Positions 52,072 to 64,000 of a DNA stretch of 64,000 nucleotides are shown one piece after another. Position numbers and translations under genes: made by a program. The DNA lies in NCBI RefSeq assembly GCF_035594125.1, contig NC_087155.1, positions 3,085,192 to 3,149,191 on the forward strand. The letters are read 5' to 3'. How positions within the stretch are numbered: the first letter of the stretch is position 1; every line of letters begins with the position of its first letter. Origin of the DNA: Scylla paramamosain. Its lineage: Eukaryota; Arthropoda; Malacostraca; Decapoda; Portunidae. Below the pieces are notes generated by a model, which worked only from the letters and a program-made list of their open reading frames with translations, had not been told where the DNA came from and ran no database searches.

Positions 52072-52770
52072 TCACTGCTGTCTGTATTGTATCAGCCACT
52101 CGTTCACTTTACTTTTAAAATTTTGCGTTGACAAGTTCGCAATATTTTCAATGTTTTGCTCACTGGCTATGAGTTTATTCCACCAGCTCACATAAGTGTA
52201 AATAAACTGTCTTTGGTGGTGCCATGTCCTGCACCGGGTTTGCAGCAGTTCCTCCGGGGCTGAGGTGACGGCTCTGGTAGCGACCTGGGCGAGTCGGGGA
52301 GGCTGCCAGAGTGACTGTAGGTGCGGCACACACTGTAGCTGCACCTTGAACATTACAGTGAGTCCCGCCACGTCACGCCGATGTTGGAGACTCTGTAATG
52401 CTGGCTGGTGTTCTGCCTCTCTGATGAGCCTTGCCGCCCTCTCCTGTACCTTGTCCAGTAGAGACAGGTGCTTGTTGGCCGCACCTCCCCATGCCAGGCA
52501 CGCGTATTCCAGGAACGAGCGAACCTGGGCTTTGTAGAGGACTTCCATTCCCCTACTGTCCAGGAGAGGTGACATTCTCCTCAGGGATACCAGCTTCCCT
52601 GAGGCCTCCCTGGCGAGCCGCTCTATGTGGGATCTGAAGGACAGCTTTCTGTCGTACGTGACCCCCAGCACCTCCACCTCGTCCTGTGGGGTCAGCGTGT
52701 CGCCTTGGAAGACGAGGCGTGAGGCCGTCCTGAGTCTGGAGATGTTGAGCAGCTGCGTTTTATGTGCCGC
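52072..52770 (-). pseudogene. LINE family D reverse-transcriptase C-terminus
   Basis: About 230 codons on the minus strand begin in the RT thumb (KTQLLNISRLRTASRLVF), continue with EVLGVTYDRKLSFRSHIERL, YKAQVRSFLEYACLAWGG and RRDVAGLTVMFKVQ, and end in a WWNKLIASE box. This is the usual C-terminal half of CR1/Jockey-type LINE proteins. The 5' side is cut by the (CT)n array at 52780-52869, so the catalytic YADD is missing. GC content is clearly higher than the surroundings, suggesting a young or differently sourced element. Confidence 0.87.
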
Positions 52771-52777
52771 AAATTTT

Positions 52778-52779
<2 letters not shown>

Positions 52780-52869
<90 letters not shown>
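52780..52869. repeat. (CT)n microsatellite
   Basis: About 90 bases of CT separate LINE D from a hAT end. Confidence 0.97.
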
Positions 52870-52871
<2 letters not shown>

Positions 52872-52936
52872 GAAAAAGTGGCTGCATTTTGGACCACCCT
52901 AAAGAGTCACTGTGGACCACCAGTTGAGAACCATTT
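52870..52936 (-). mobile_element. Isolated hAT-type terminal inverted repeat fragment
   Basis: Minus strand from 52936: AAATGGTTCTCAACTGGTGG, then TCCACAGTGACTC. It matches the CAGTGGTTCTCAA consensus of Charlie-type hAT ends. The remainder of the element is replaced by the CT array. Confidence 0.55.
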
Positions 52937-53123
52937 ATCTAGTGTGATTGTTTCATGTGGAAGGTTCAAATAATTTAAAAGTACTCCTGAGGACTCTTCG
53001 GGACTGAATGTAATGCAGGTCTTGCGAGTGATGCTCGTCAGAGAGAAGCATGAGTTCTTTAAAATTTCATCACTTTTTTTTTTCTGTGCGTTTAGTTAGG
53101 TATTCATTTACTTTTATGATCAA
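52937..53123 (+). repeat. Inverted duplication, left arm
   Basis: Reverse complement of 54230-54418 with roughly 93% identity by eye. The outer end begins ATCTAGTG directly at the hAT terminus at 52936. Confidence 0.88.
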
Positions 53124-54229
53124 GTGTCATCTGTCTACCACTTAATGCTTCCTTGAACTGCCTTATTACGGTTCTTTTCATTGATAAAAATTACAAATAA
53201 CGTGTTACATTTCATTGCTGGCATGATTTCCCTTTAAAATGAATGCAAAGCAACCAATGTGGCACGTTCCATATTCATTATTGTGTCACTTTATTATGCA
53301 CACAAACACTTCTATTAACGTATCACATCCCGCCCCTGGTGTGATTCCCCTCACCATGAATACAAAGCAATCCAAACGCTACAGTTCAGCCCTGCTCATG
53401 AAACACACGGTCTGATACAACTAGGCTCTTCACTTACTTTCAGCCCTTGTTTTCTCTTTAATAGTGCGAGAGTTGACTGGCCTCTTCACTCTTTGATCCC
53501 TTTCACAGTTAAACTCCGTAATTCTCCCTGAATTTTATCTAACCTCCCAAACTTCTTATGACTTGAACTGATCATATATGTTTACTCACCTCCGTATGAC
53601 TTGAGTTGCTATGAGAGACGAGTATCAAGATACCTTCCTAACTAAATAAACCTGATTTAACTCTCTTTTCCATCCACTCTTTACCATGCGGAAATTAAGT
53701 GGTATTGTAAACTCTAACCAAATTGTTACCCTTATGATCTATTCTAGACTCTAATAAGTGATCTCCAGACTATGACAATAACACGCTTCCTCCACTGCAC
53801 ACCAGCTGTCCGTAATGTATCATGTCCAGTGGCTGTTAATATAAACTGACGCTCTATTAACCTGTCATCACTAATCAGTAATCATTCATGCACAACCTCA
53901 TCCTTGTCACCGCAACATCACCATCACCGTCACCATCACCACAGCTTACACTCCACTCCACCATGATTGTGTCCCATACCTCACCCCCGCCACCACTAAT
54001 CATTCCTAATTAATCTCCTGTCCCTCACCACCACCACTACCACCACCACGACCACCACCACCACACATCACTCTCAACTTATCCCATTTTCACGAATTCC
54101 TTTCTTCTCTTCCCTCGCTCCACCATCCTTCATCCTCTCTCCCTTACGTTCCATCCTTCCTTTTGCCGACATAATGCTTGCAACAGACGCCCCTCCTCTT
54201 CCTCCTCCTCCTCCTCCAGTCCCGTAGTA
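53124..54229. other. Spacer between inverted arms
   Basis: 1.1 kb. It includes a possible diverged LINE 3' end near 53460-53640, interrupted (ACC)n/(CAC)n tracts at about 53925-54065, and (CCT)n at 54190-54217. No gene is seen. Confidence 0.5.
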
Positions 54230-54418
54230 TTGATCATAAAATTAAATGAATACCTAACTAAACGCACAGAAAAAAAAGTGCTGAAATTTTAAAGAACACA
54301 TGCTTCTCTCTGAAGAGCATCACTCACAAGACCTGCTAATATTACATTCAGTCCCGAAGAGTCCTCAGGAGTACTTTTAAATTATTTGACCCATCCACAT
54401 GAAACAATCACACTAGAG
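54230..54418 (-). repeat. Inverted duplication, right arm
   Basis: Partner of 52937-53123. Its outer 8 bases, CACTAGAG, are also the target-site duplication of the hAT element that starts at 54419. Confidence 0.88.
54411..54418. repeat. hAT target-site duplication, left copy
   Basis: CACTAGAG, identical to 56400-56407. Eight bases is the diagnostic length for hAT. Confidence 0.8.
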
Positions 54419-54492
54419 AAGTGGTATTCATTGCGCGGCTCGCGATGACTCAATTCATGGCTCTCGAAAAATATATAAATTAATTAATAAAA

Positions 54493-54603
<111 letters not shown>

Positions 54604-54975
54604 AAACAATTTTTCAAGTAAGATACATATTTTCATGAGGTGAGATGGAAGACGAAGTCACAATAAGAGATAACATTCTAACATCCCTACCGTAGTCGTA
54701 CAGAAATCATACGTGTCCACTACGGGAAACTGATCAGGGACACGTCTAGCTCTAGGCGTCGGTGGTCTCGCTGAATCAGTTGAGTTCAAGCTTTCGAGAG
54801 AGACTGGACATATTTCGTTACTCTTGGAGATTTGTGTTTGAAAATAGGCAACAGATATTTGAGACTGCGGCAACATATATGAAAGTAACGACTTAATTGT
54901 TGCTGCTTGTGGAAGCTAGCTGCGATGGGCAAGTTTTACTTGAAACCAAAGTGCAGTCAAGTAGTGTCCGTTATG

Positions 54976-55982
54976 ATGGATCGATTTGTGGTTAAACAAA
55001 AACGCAATAGTGATGAACAGCCATCCCAGACCTGACCAGTAGAAAAGGAGGATGGAGGGGAAACGAGTGGTCAACAAGGAGACTGTGAGGGACAGGTAAC
55101 CAAAAAAGAGAAAGGTACGAGCGATACAAGATGAACATGGAATATTTCAAGAAAAATGGACGGAAGAATTTGCCTTCGTGCTTCATGATACAAATTCATT
55201 ATGTTTAATTTGTCAGAAGGTGTGCTCTGGTTTCAAACGCGGAAATTTAGAACGTCATCTCAAAACAACACATCCAAACGTCAATAAGACGTACCCGCCT
55301 GGTAGTAGCCTGAGAAAAAATAAAATTGAGCAACTTACTGCCTTGATAGTAGGAAAGCAAAAACTGATTCACAGATCGACCTCTACTGCTGAAAATTTGA
55401 CAGAGGCGTCATTTGAAATTGCATGGATCTTGGATAAGCATAAGAAGGCCTTTACAGACGCAGAGATAATTAAAGAGTGTTTTTTGGCTTCGTCTGAAAT
55501 AATGTACGCTGACTTTAATAACAAAGATGAAATCATAAAGCAAATTAGACACAACAGTAATGAGGAGGGTAGAAAAACTTGGTAAAGACATTCGTGGCCA
55601 GTTGATTGCAGATTTATCAGCTGCACCATGTTTTAGCATTGCATTGGATGAAAGCACAGATGTGTGTGACGTTGCTCAAGTGTGTGTATGGGCCAGGTTT
55701 CCGAAAGAGGACTCTTTTCGGGAGGAACTATTGTGTTTGTTACCACTGCAAGGCCAAACGAGAGGAGAGGATATATTAAGTGCACTTCTATTCTTTTTCC
55801 ATGAGAATAACCTGAACTGGTCAAATCTAGCATCTGTGTGCACTGATGGTGCTCCTAACATGAAAGGGAAAGAGAAGGGAGTTGTCGGTTTGATGAGGAA
55901 GAGGGAGGAGATACCCAACTTTGCCACTTTTCATTGCATCATACACCAGGAAGCACTTGTGGCAAAACTAAAAAAACTGTGA
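54976..55982 (+). pseudogene. hAT transposase with BED finger, frameshifted and truncated
   Basis: The transposase would cut and paste the element. A likely start at ATG 54976 (MDRFVVKQKRNSDEQ) is broken by a TGA after about 19 codons. A frame preceded by a stop then begins with PKKRKV (55100-55117), an SV40-type nuclear localisation motif. Next comes a BED-type zinc finger, CLICQKVCSGFKRGNLERHL with TTHP. After a frameshift at about 55565 follow the hAT catalytic-region motifs FSIALDESTDV, VCTDGAPNMKGKEKG and FHCIIHQEAL. The frame stops at 55982. The C-terminal dimerisation domain is absent. The layout matches the GTF2IRD2/ZBED-like transposases of the Charlie group. Confidence 0.85.
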
Positions 55983-56399
55983 GTTGCAAAATGTGATGCG
56001 GCTGGTTGTGCGAGTGGTCAATTTTCAAGCCGCCATCCGGGACTAGGACCTGAGAACATACTCGTACTATACGTGTCAAGGTGACGAGCCATCCTGTTGA
56101 TTTCTGTCAGCTTCCGCACGGCTACACGAGTTGTCAAGTGCTGTGGACCACCGTGCCTGTGGCCAGTGGCCACCAAATTGCAGTGTTGATTAGTTGTATT
56201 ATTTGTCCAATCTCTTTTACAGGTATGGGCGTGTAATTTTATTTGTGGTCATTTATTATGGTGTGTGGTGTACTATGTCAGTGTGTGCAGTTGACGACAA
56301 AAGATGCTATATTACAACCCAAACCAAAATTAAAAGGATCCACATTTTCTTTTTGCTTTTGTTAGTGGCCCCTGGCCTGAAAGGAGTTGAAAACCACTG

Positions 56400-56407
56400 C
56401 ACTAGAG
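56400..56407. repeat. hAT target-site duplication, right copy
   Basis: CACTAGAG, matching 54411-54418. Confidence 0.8.
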
Positions 56408-57601
56408 GATAATAATAGCATTAGCAAAAGCATCCACTTCAAACATCCCTTTGTCTGTGCCTTTGTGCGCACAAATTACCTCAGAATGTTACGCCACAAT
56501 GAATAAGACAAGTGAAAAAGGTTTCTTTCTCTTAAATTTGAATACAGTCTTTTCGGAAATATTGATTTTATTTATTTTTTTTTTTTTTTGTATTTTGTGC
56601 AATAAGAAAAAAAAAAACTTGTGCAGTTTTCAGAAGAGTGAAAAAATCTTCAGTTAACCCTAATGAGGAGGAGCAGAAAAATTATGAACTCTTAACACCA
56701 CCACCACCACCACCAACTCCTCCTCCTCCTCCTCCTCCTCCTCCTCCTCCTCCTCCTCCTCCTCCTCTTTTTCCTGCTACTTTTGTTTGCATAGGAATAA
56801 TGATAGAATCTCATTTCATTCTTTCCAATCAAAATGCAGCCAGTTTTTTCCACACTGCACGATGGTTTTCCAACGGCAGCACAAGCACGAGGGCGTGTCG
56901 GTTTGGCAGAAGTCACACACTGCTCTAGCTTACTTTACTAAATGGTAGTTAATCTAAATTATATACAAAACGGTATGTAAAGACCTGTGGGAGTGTTTCT
57001 GTTTTGGTTATCTTATGTACGAGTAATCACATGTAATCCTCATTTTTTTCGTCCGCATTCTCCTGTTATTGATCAACTTTGTGATTTTAAGTATTAGAGG
57101 TCAAAGCTGCAGGGGATAGCCTGTGTATGCAGCCCCTAAAGGGAAGGCACAGCTGTGGGGAAGCTGTGGCCTGATTGACTGCCGCCTTCCTGGAAAGCGC
57201 AACGCAAGGATACTGCACCACCCCTCAACAACCAAACTGTGCCTTCACCTGCGCTACGCACACACTATATCACACAACTATCATGCATTCACACTCTCCC
57301 TCACAAACAAAAGTAGACAGACCACAACTCTTTCCCTCACTATTCTCTCAAGTTCTATGTGGTTTTTCTATACCACGTGATATCAATTCTTGTATCTTGT
57401 CAGCTTCTGCTGAAGGGATTGGTGGGGAGGAACATTCTGTACTATCCTGTATCTCCCAATAATAGTTAATGTAGAATAATTATCCAAACAGCCTCGTCAA
57501 TACCCTAAGGTTTGGTCTTTAGTTCCATTCCTTTGTATTCCTTTGTATTCTTTCCTCCTCCTCCTCCTACTCCTTCTCCCCCTCCTGCTGCTGCTGCTGC
57601 T
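56408..57601. other. Non-coding sequence with (CCA)n/(CCT)n
   Basis: No supported gene. The CCA then CCT tract lies at 56698-56766; its Pro-run frame is an artefact. (CTG)n-like sequence ends the segment at about 57585-57602. Confidence 0.5.
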
Positions 57602-57688
57602 GGAAGTGATGGCTCACGAATAACAGTATTAGGGCCATTGTTACTTTTAATATGTATCAATGACTTGGATAGAGGAGTTAGTAGTGAT
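57602..57688 (+). mobile_element. LINE family E (CR1-like), fragment upstream of the nested insertion
   Basis: The frame carries VLGPLLLLICINDLDRGVSSD, the RT motif just before the catalytic double Asp. The protein resumes at 60628 with VSKFADDTKID, so the family A element at 57689-60627 split it. Confidence 0.87.
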
Positions 57689-60626
57689 TTTTTTATTTAT
57701 TTATTTTATTTATTTTTTTATGTAGGAAGGACACTGACCAAGGGTAACAAATATCCAATAAAAAAAATGCCCATTGAAATGCCAGTCCCATAAAAGGGTC
57801 AAAGCAGTGGTCAAAAATTGATGAATAAGTGTCTTGAAACCTCCCTCTTGAAGGAATTCAAGTCATAGGAAGGTGGAAATACAGAAGCAGGCAGGGAGTT
57901 CCAGAGTTTACCAGAGAAAGGGATGAATAATTGAGAGTACTGGTTAACTCTTATGTTAGAGAGGTGGACAGAAGAAAGAAAGAAAGGTGAGAGAAAGAAG
58001 AAAGTCTTGTGCAGCGAGGCCGCGGGAGGAGGAGAGGCATGCAGTTAGCAAGATCAAAAGAGTAGTTAGCATGAAAATAGCGGTAAAAGACAGCTAGAGA
58101 TGCAACATTGTGGCGGTGAGAAAGAGGCTGAAGACAGTCAGTTAAAGAAGAGGAGTTGATGAGAGGAAAAGCTTTTGATTCCATCATGTCTAGAAGAGCA
58201 GTATGAGTGGAACCCCCCCTAGACATGTGAAGCATAGTCCATACATGGATGGATAAGGCCCTTGTACAGAGTTAGCAGCTGGGGGGGTGAGAAAAACTGG
58301 CGAAGACGTCTCAGAACACCTAACTTCATAGAAGCTTTTTTAGCTAGAGATGAGATGTGAAGTTTCCAGTTCAGATTATAAGTAAAGGACAGACCAAGGA
58401 TGTTCAGTGTAGAAGAGGGGGACAGTTGAGTGTCATTGAAGAAGAGGGGATAGTTGTCTGGAAGGTTGTGTCGAGTTGATAGATGGAGGAATTGAGTTTT
58501 TGAGGCACCAAGTTTTCTCTTCCCCAATCAGAAATTTTAGAAAGATCAGAAGTCAAGCGTTCTGTGGCTTCCCTGCGTGAAATGTTTACCTCCTGAAGTG
58601 TTGGACGTCTATGAAAAGACGTGGAAAATTGCAGGGTGGTATCATCAGCGTAGGAGTGGATAGGACAAGAAGTTTTGTTTAGAAGATCATTAATGAATAA
58701 TACGAAGAGAGTGGGTGACAGGACAGAACCCTGAGGAACACCACTGTTAATAGATTTAGGAGAACAGTGACCGTCTACCACAGCAGCAATAGAACGGTCA
58801 GAAAGGAAACTTGAGATGAAGTTACAGAGAGAAGGAGAGAAACCGTAGGAGGGTAGTTTGGAAATCAAAGCTTTGTGCCAGACTCTATCAAAAGCTTTCG
58901 ATATGTCCAAGGCAACAACAAAAGTTTCACCAAAATCTCTAAAAGAGGATGACCAAGACTCAGTAAGGAAAGCCAGAAAATCACCAGTAGAGCGGCCTTG
59001 ACGGAACCCATACTGGCCATCAGATAGAAGGTTGAGAAGTGATAGATGTTTAAGAATCTTCCTGTTCAGGATAGATTCAAAATCTTTAGATAGGCAGGAA
59101 ATTAAAGCAATAGGACGGTAGTTTGAGGGATTAGAACGGTCACACTTTTTAGGAACAGGTTGAATGTAGGCAAACTTCCAGCAAGAAGGAAAGGTAGATG
59201 TTGACAGACAGAGCTGAGAGCTGGTTCCGGGCAGAAATATAAAGTGCATGAGATTCTGGTGATGAAAGGCTTAAGTACCTTTTGTGGGCCACCTCTCTAT
59301 CATGTATAGCATGAGAACAAGTTGTGTTAAACCAAGGTCTAGAAGGTTTAGGACGAGAAAATGAGTGAGGAATGTACGCCTCCATGCCAGGCACTATCAC
59401 CTCTGTTATGCGCTCAGCACACAAAGACGGGTCTCTGACACGGAAGCAGTAGTCATTCCAAGGAAAATCAGCAAAATACCTCCTCAGGTCCCCCCAACTA
59501 GCAGAGGTAAAACGCCAGAGGTACCTTCGCTTAGGGGGATCCTTAGGAGGGATTGGAGCGATAGGACAAGATACAGATATGAGATTGTGATCGGAGGAGC
59601 CCAACGGAGAAGAAAGGGTGACAGCATAAGCAGAAGGATTAGAGGTCAGGAAAAGGTCAAGAATGTTGGGCGCATCTCCAAGACGGTCAGGAAAACGAGT
59701 AGGGTGTTGCACCAATTGCTCTAGGTCGTAGAGGATAGCAAAGTTGTAGGCTAGTTCACCAGGATGGTCAGTGAAGGGAGAGGAAAGCCAAAGCTGGTGG
59801 TGAACATTGAAGTCTCCAAGAATGGAGATCTTTGTAAAATGGAAGAGAGTCAGAATGTGCTCCACTTTGGAAGATAAGTAGTCAAAGAATTTTTTATAGT
59901 CAGAGAAGTTAGGTGAGAGGTATACAGCACAGATAAATTTAGCAGCATCCAGCTTTGGATCGAAAATGAGGATAGAAAAAATAGGAGGGAACAGAAAAGG
60001 AGCTACTGTCAGTTGCCTCAGACACCTGAGTTTCAGTGAGGAAAAGAAAATGAGGTTTAGAAGAGGAGAGGTAGCGTTCTACAGATTGAAAATTAGATCT
60101 TAGACCGCGAATATTATAGAAGTTAATGAAGAAAAAGTTGAGGGGGGTATCAAGACACTTAGGGTCGTCGACAGAAAGGCAGTCCCCAGATGGGGACTCC
60201 GAGGATAGTGTGGGAGTCGCCATTATGATTTTAAAATTTCTAAGTGAAGGGTGTGTCTTAGACCGCGAATATTATAGAAGTTAATGAAGAAAAAGTTGAG
60301 GGGGGTGTCAAGACACTTAGGGTCGTCGACAGAAAGGCAGTCCCCAGATGGGGACTCCGAGGATGGTGTGGGAGTCGCCATTATGATTTTAAAATTTCTG
60401 AGTGAAGGATGTGTGTGTTATTAGGTGCTTGTAGTTTTGTGTGGAGGAAGAGAGTTGTCTTTAGAGGGCAGGCTATGACCGCCCCCTAGTGTTATGTGAC
60501 ACAAAGGGAAACGTTCAGTGAGGTCACAGCTGGGTTTAATGATAAGTTCACAGCACCCCGTGAACAATGCTTTAGACCTCACTGGGAGTAATTATCGTTT
60601 CGGCAGGTGTCTACTGCCTCCTCCTG
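57689..60626 (-). mobile_element. LINE family A copy 6, nested, with internal deletion
   Basis: The 3' tail is a T/TTTA-rich run (57689-57720). The 5' end GCCTCCTCCTG is at 60626. RT lies at 59249-58404 ([11 protein letters not shown] and [11 protein letters not shown] present) and endonuclease at 59865-59260. The two are joined at about 59220 by a ~430-base deletion, leaving the linker out. The C-terminus is shifted at the G-run near 58213. A 5' segment is partly duplicated (60100-60240 and 60255-60390). Confidence 0.9.
60100..60390 (-). repeat. Tandem duplication of LINE 5' coding start
   Basis: The block beginning CTTAGACCGCGAATATTATA occurs at about 60098 and again at about 60258, each ending in the GTGTGGGAGTCGCCATTATG region. 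It therefore carries two ORF starts, a ~150-base duplication. Confidence 0.8.
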
Positions 60627-60627
60627 T

Positions 60628-61510
60628 GTTAGTAAATTTGCTGATGACACAAAGATAGATAAATTAATTAGGTCAGAATCGGATGCCATCGCCTTGCAGG
60701 CAGATTTAGATAGGATGAATGAATGGACGGACAGATGGCAAATGCAATTTAATATCAATAAATGCAAAGTATTTAGCGTAGGTAGAAGAAACCCACACAG
60801 TAGGTAAACATTAAACAACCAAACTCTGGTAGGTACAGGGTACGAGAAAGATTTAGGAGTTATAATTAGCTCTGAATCCGTCTAGGAAAACAATGCACAG
60901 AGGCCAGAAACAGGGCAAATAGGGTACTAGGATTAATTTTTAGGAGTGTTAAAAGTAGAAGGCCGGAATTAATATTAAAGTTATACTTGGCGCTGGTCAG
61001 ACCTCATCTAGGCTACGCTGTGAAATTCTGGTCCCCACATTACAGGAAAGATATAGGTCTATTAGAATCAGTACAGAGAAGAATGACTAAAAGGATACAA
61101 GGGATGAGGAGTATTCCTTACAAGGCAAGATTGAAGTTCTTAGATTTACATTCTTTAGAGAGACGTAGGTTAAGAGGGGACCTGATAGAAGTCTTTAAGT
61201 GGTATAAGGGTTATAACAAGGGGGATGTAAGCAAAATTCTTAGGATCAGCAACCAGGGTAGAACAAGAAATAACGGGTTCAAGCTTGAAAAATATAGGTT
61301 TAGGAAGGAGATGGGAAAAAAATTGGTTCTCAAATAAGGTGGTAGATGAGTGGAACGGACTCATTAATCATGTTGTTAGTGCTATGACAATTGAGAGCTT
61401 TAAGAGAAGATTAGACAGGTTTATGGATGGGGATAATAGATGGAAATAGGTAGGTATATTTCATACAGGGACTGCTACGTGTAAGCCTGGTTGCTTCTTG
61501 CAGCTTCCCT
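60628..61510 (+). pseudogene. LINE family E (CR1-like) reverse-transcriptase C-terminal part
   Basis: It continues the RT split at 57688: SKFADDTKIDKL (catalytic double Asp), DLDRMNEWTDRWQMQFNINKCK, then a break after about 60807. The thumb and C-terminus lie in the frame 60987-61337 (ALVRPHLGYAVKFWSPHYRKDI, LESVQRRMTKRIQGM, RRRLRGDLIEVFKWYKGY), with a final shifted piece to about 61450 (VVDEWNGLINHVV). The order and sequence are typical of CR1-clade LINEs. Besides the nested insertion there are at least two frame breaks. The 3' end runs into a TA array at 61529. Confidence 0.87.
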
Positions 61511-61523
61511 TATTTCTTATGTT

Positions 61524-64000
<2,477 letters not shown>

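Overview
The window looks like nuclear DNA of a decapod crustacean, probably a crab or shrimp. It is gene-poor and repeat-rich, with many (TA)n, (GA)n and (TG)n arrays, several non-LTR retrotransposon (LINE) families, a hAT element and a mariner element. About 17.7 kb of it (roughly 3.8-21.5 kb) reads as a decayed insertion of a large DNA virus related to white spot syndrome virus (Nimaviridae). Endogenous nimaviruses are known from decapod genomes, which is the main argument for the host. I see no convincing host protein gene, tRNA or rRNA.

Layout. 1-2401: LINE family A, minus strand, cut by the window edge. 2402-3770: 25-bp minisatellite. 3.8-21.5 kb: virus-derived island with about a dozen tightly packed intronless genes on both strands. 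It holds an IAP-like UBA+RING remnant, an XPG/FEN1-like nuclease remnant, a large unknown gene, an intact VP19-like membrane protein, several unknown minus-strand genes, a broken VP28/VP26/VP24-family protein, small membrane proteins, a signal-peptide protein and a ~430-residue unknown. Most are broken by frameshifts, one by a family A LINE insertion (14.53-16.0 kb) and one by a 110-bp tandem repeat. Three inverted-repeat elements in the island share a core with each other, and their interior resembles the flanking minisatellite.

22.0-34.35 kb: a 28-bp satellite, interrupted by a second LINE (23.9-25.85 kb), TA arrays, a near-perfect fold-back (27.87-28.18 kb) and a family A LINE fragment (31.47-32.6 kb). 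34.4-40.0 kb: a diverged ~100-bp satellite that changes orientation. 40-41.1 kb: endonuclease part of a third LINE. 41.1-46.6 kb: microsatellites and AT-rich sequence without genes. 46.6-49.9 kb: the best family A LINE copy (880-codon EN-RT ORF). 49.9-54.4 kb: LINE fragments, microsatellites and an inverted duplication. 54.42-56.40 kb: hAT element with an 8-bp target-site duplication. 57.6-61.5 kb: a CR1-like LINE split by a family A LINE. 61.64-62.95 kb: an intact mariner with an uninterrupted DD34D transposase inside a TA array. 62.95-64.0 kb: simple repeats and unassigned sequence.

The island does not look like a functioning virus. The transposons around it keep long open frames while nearly every viral gene is disrupted, so the frameshifts are more likely genuine decay than assembly error. 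A few short viral frames remain intact (VP19-like at 8671-9027, membrane proteins at 16950 and 18886).
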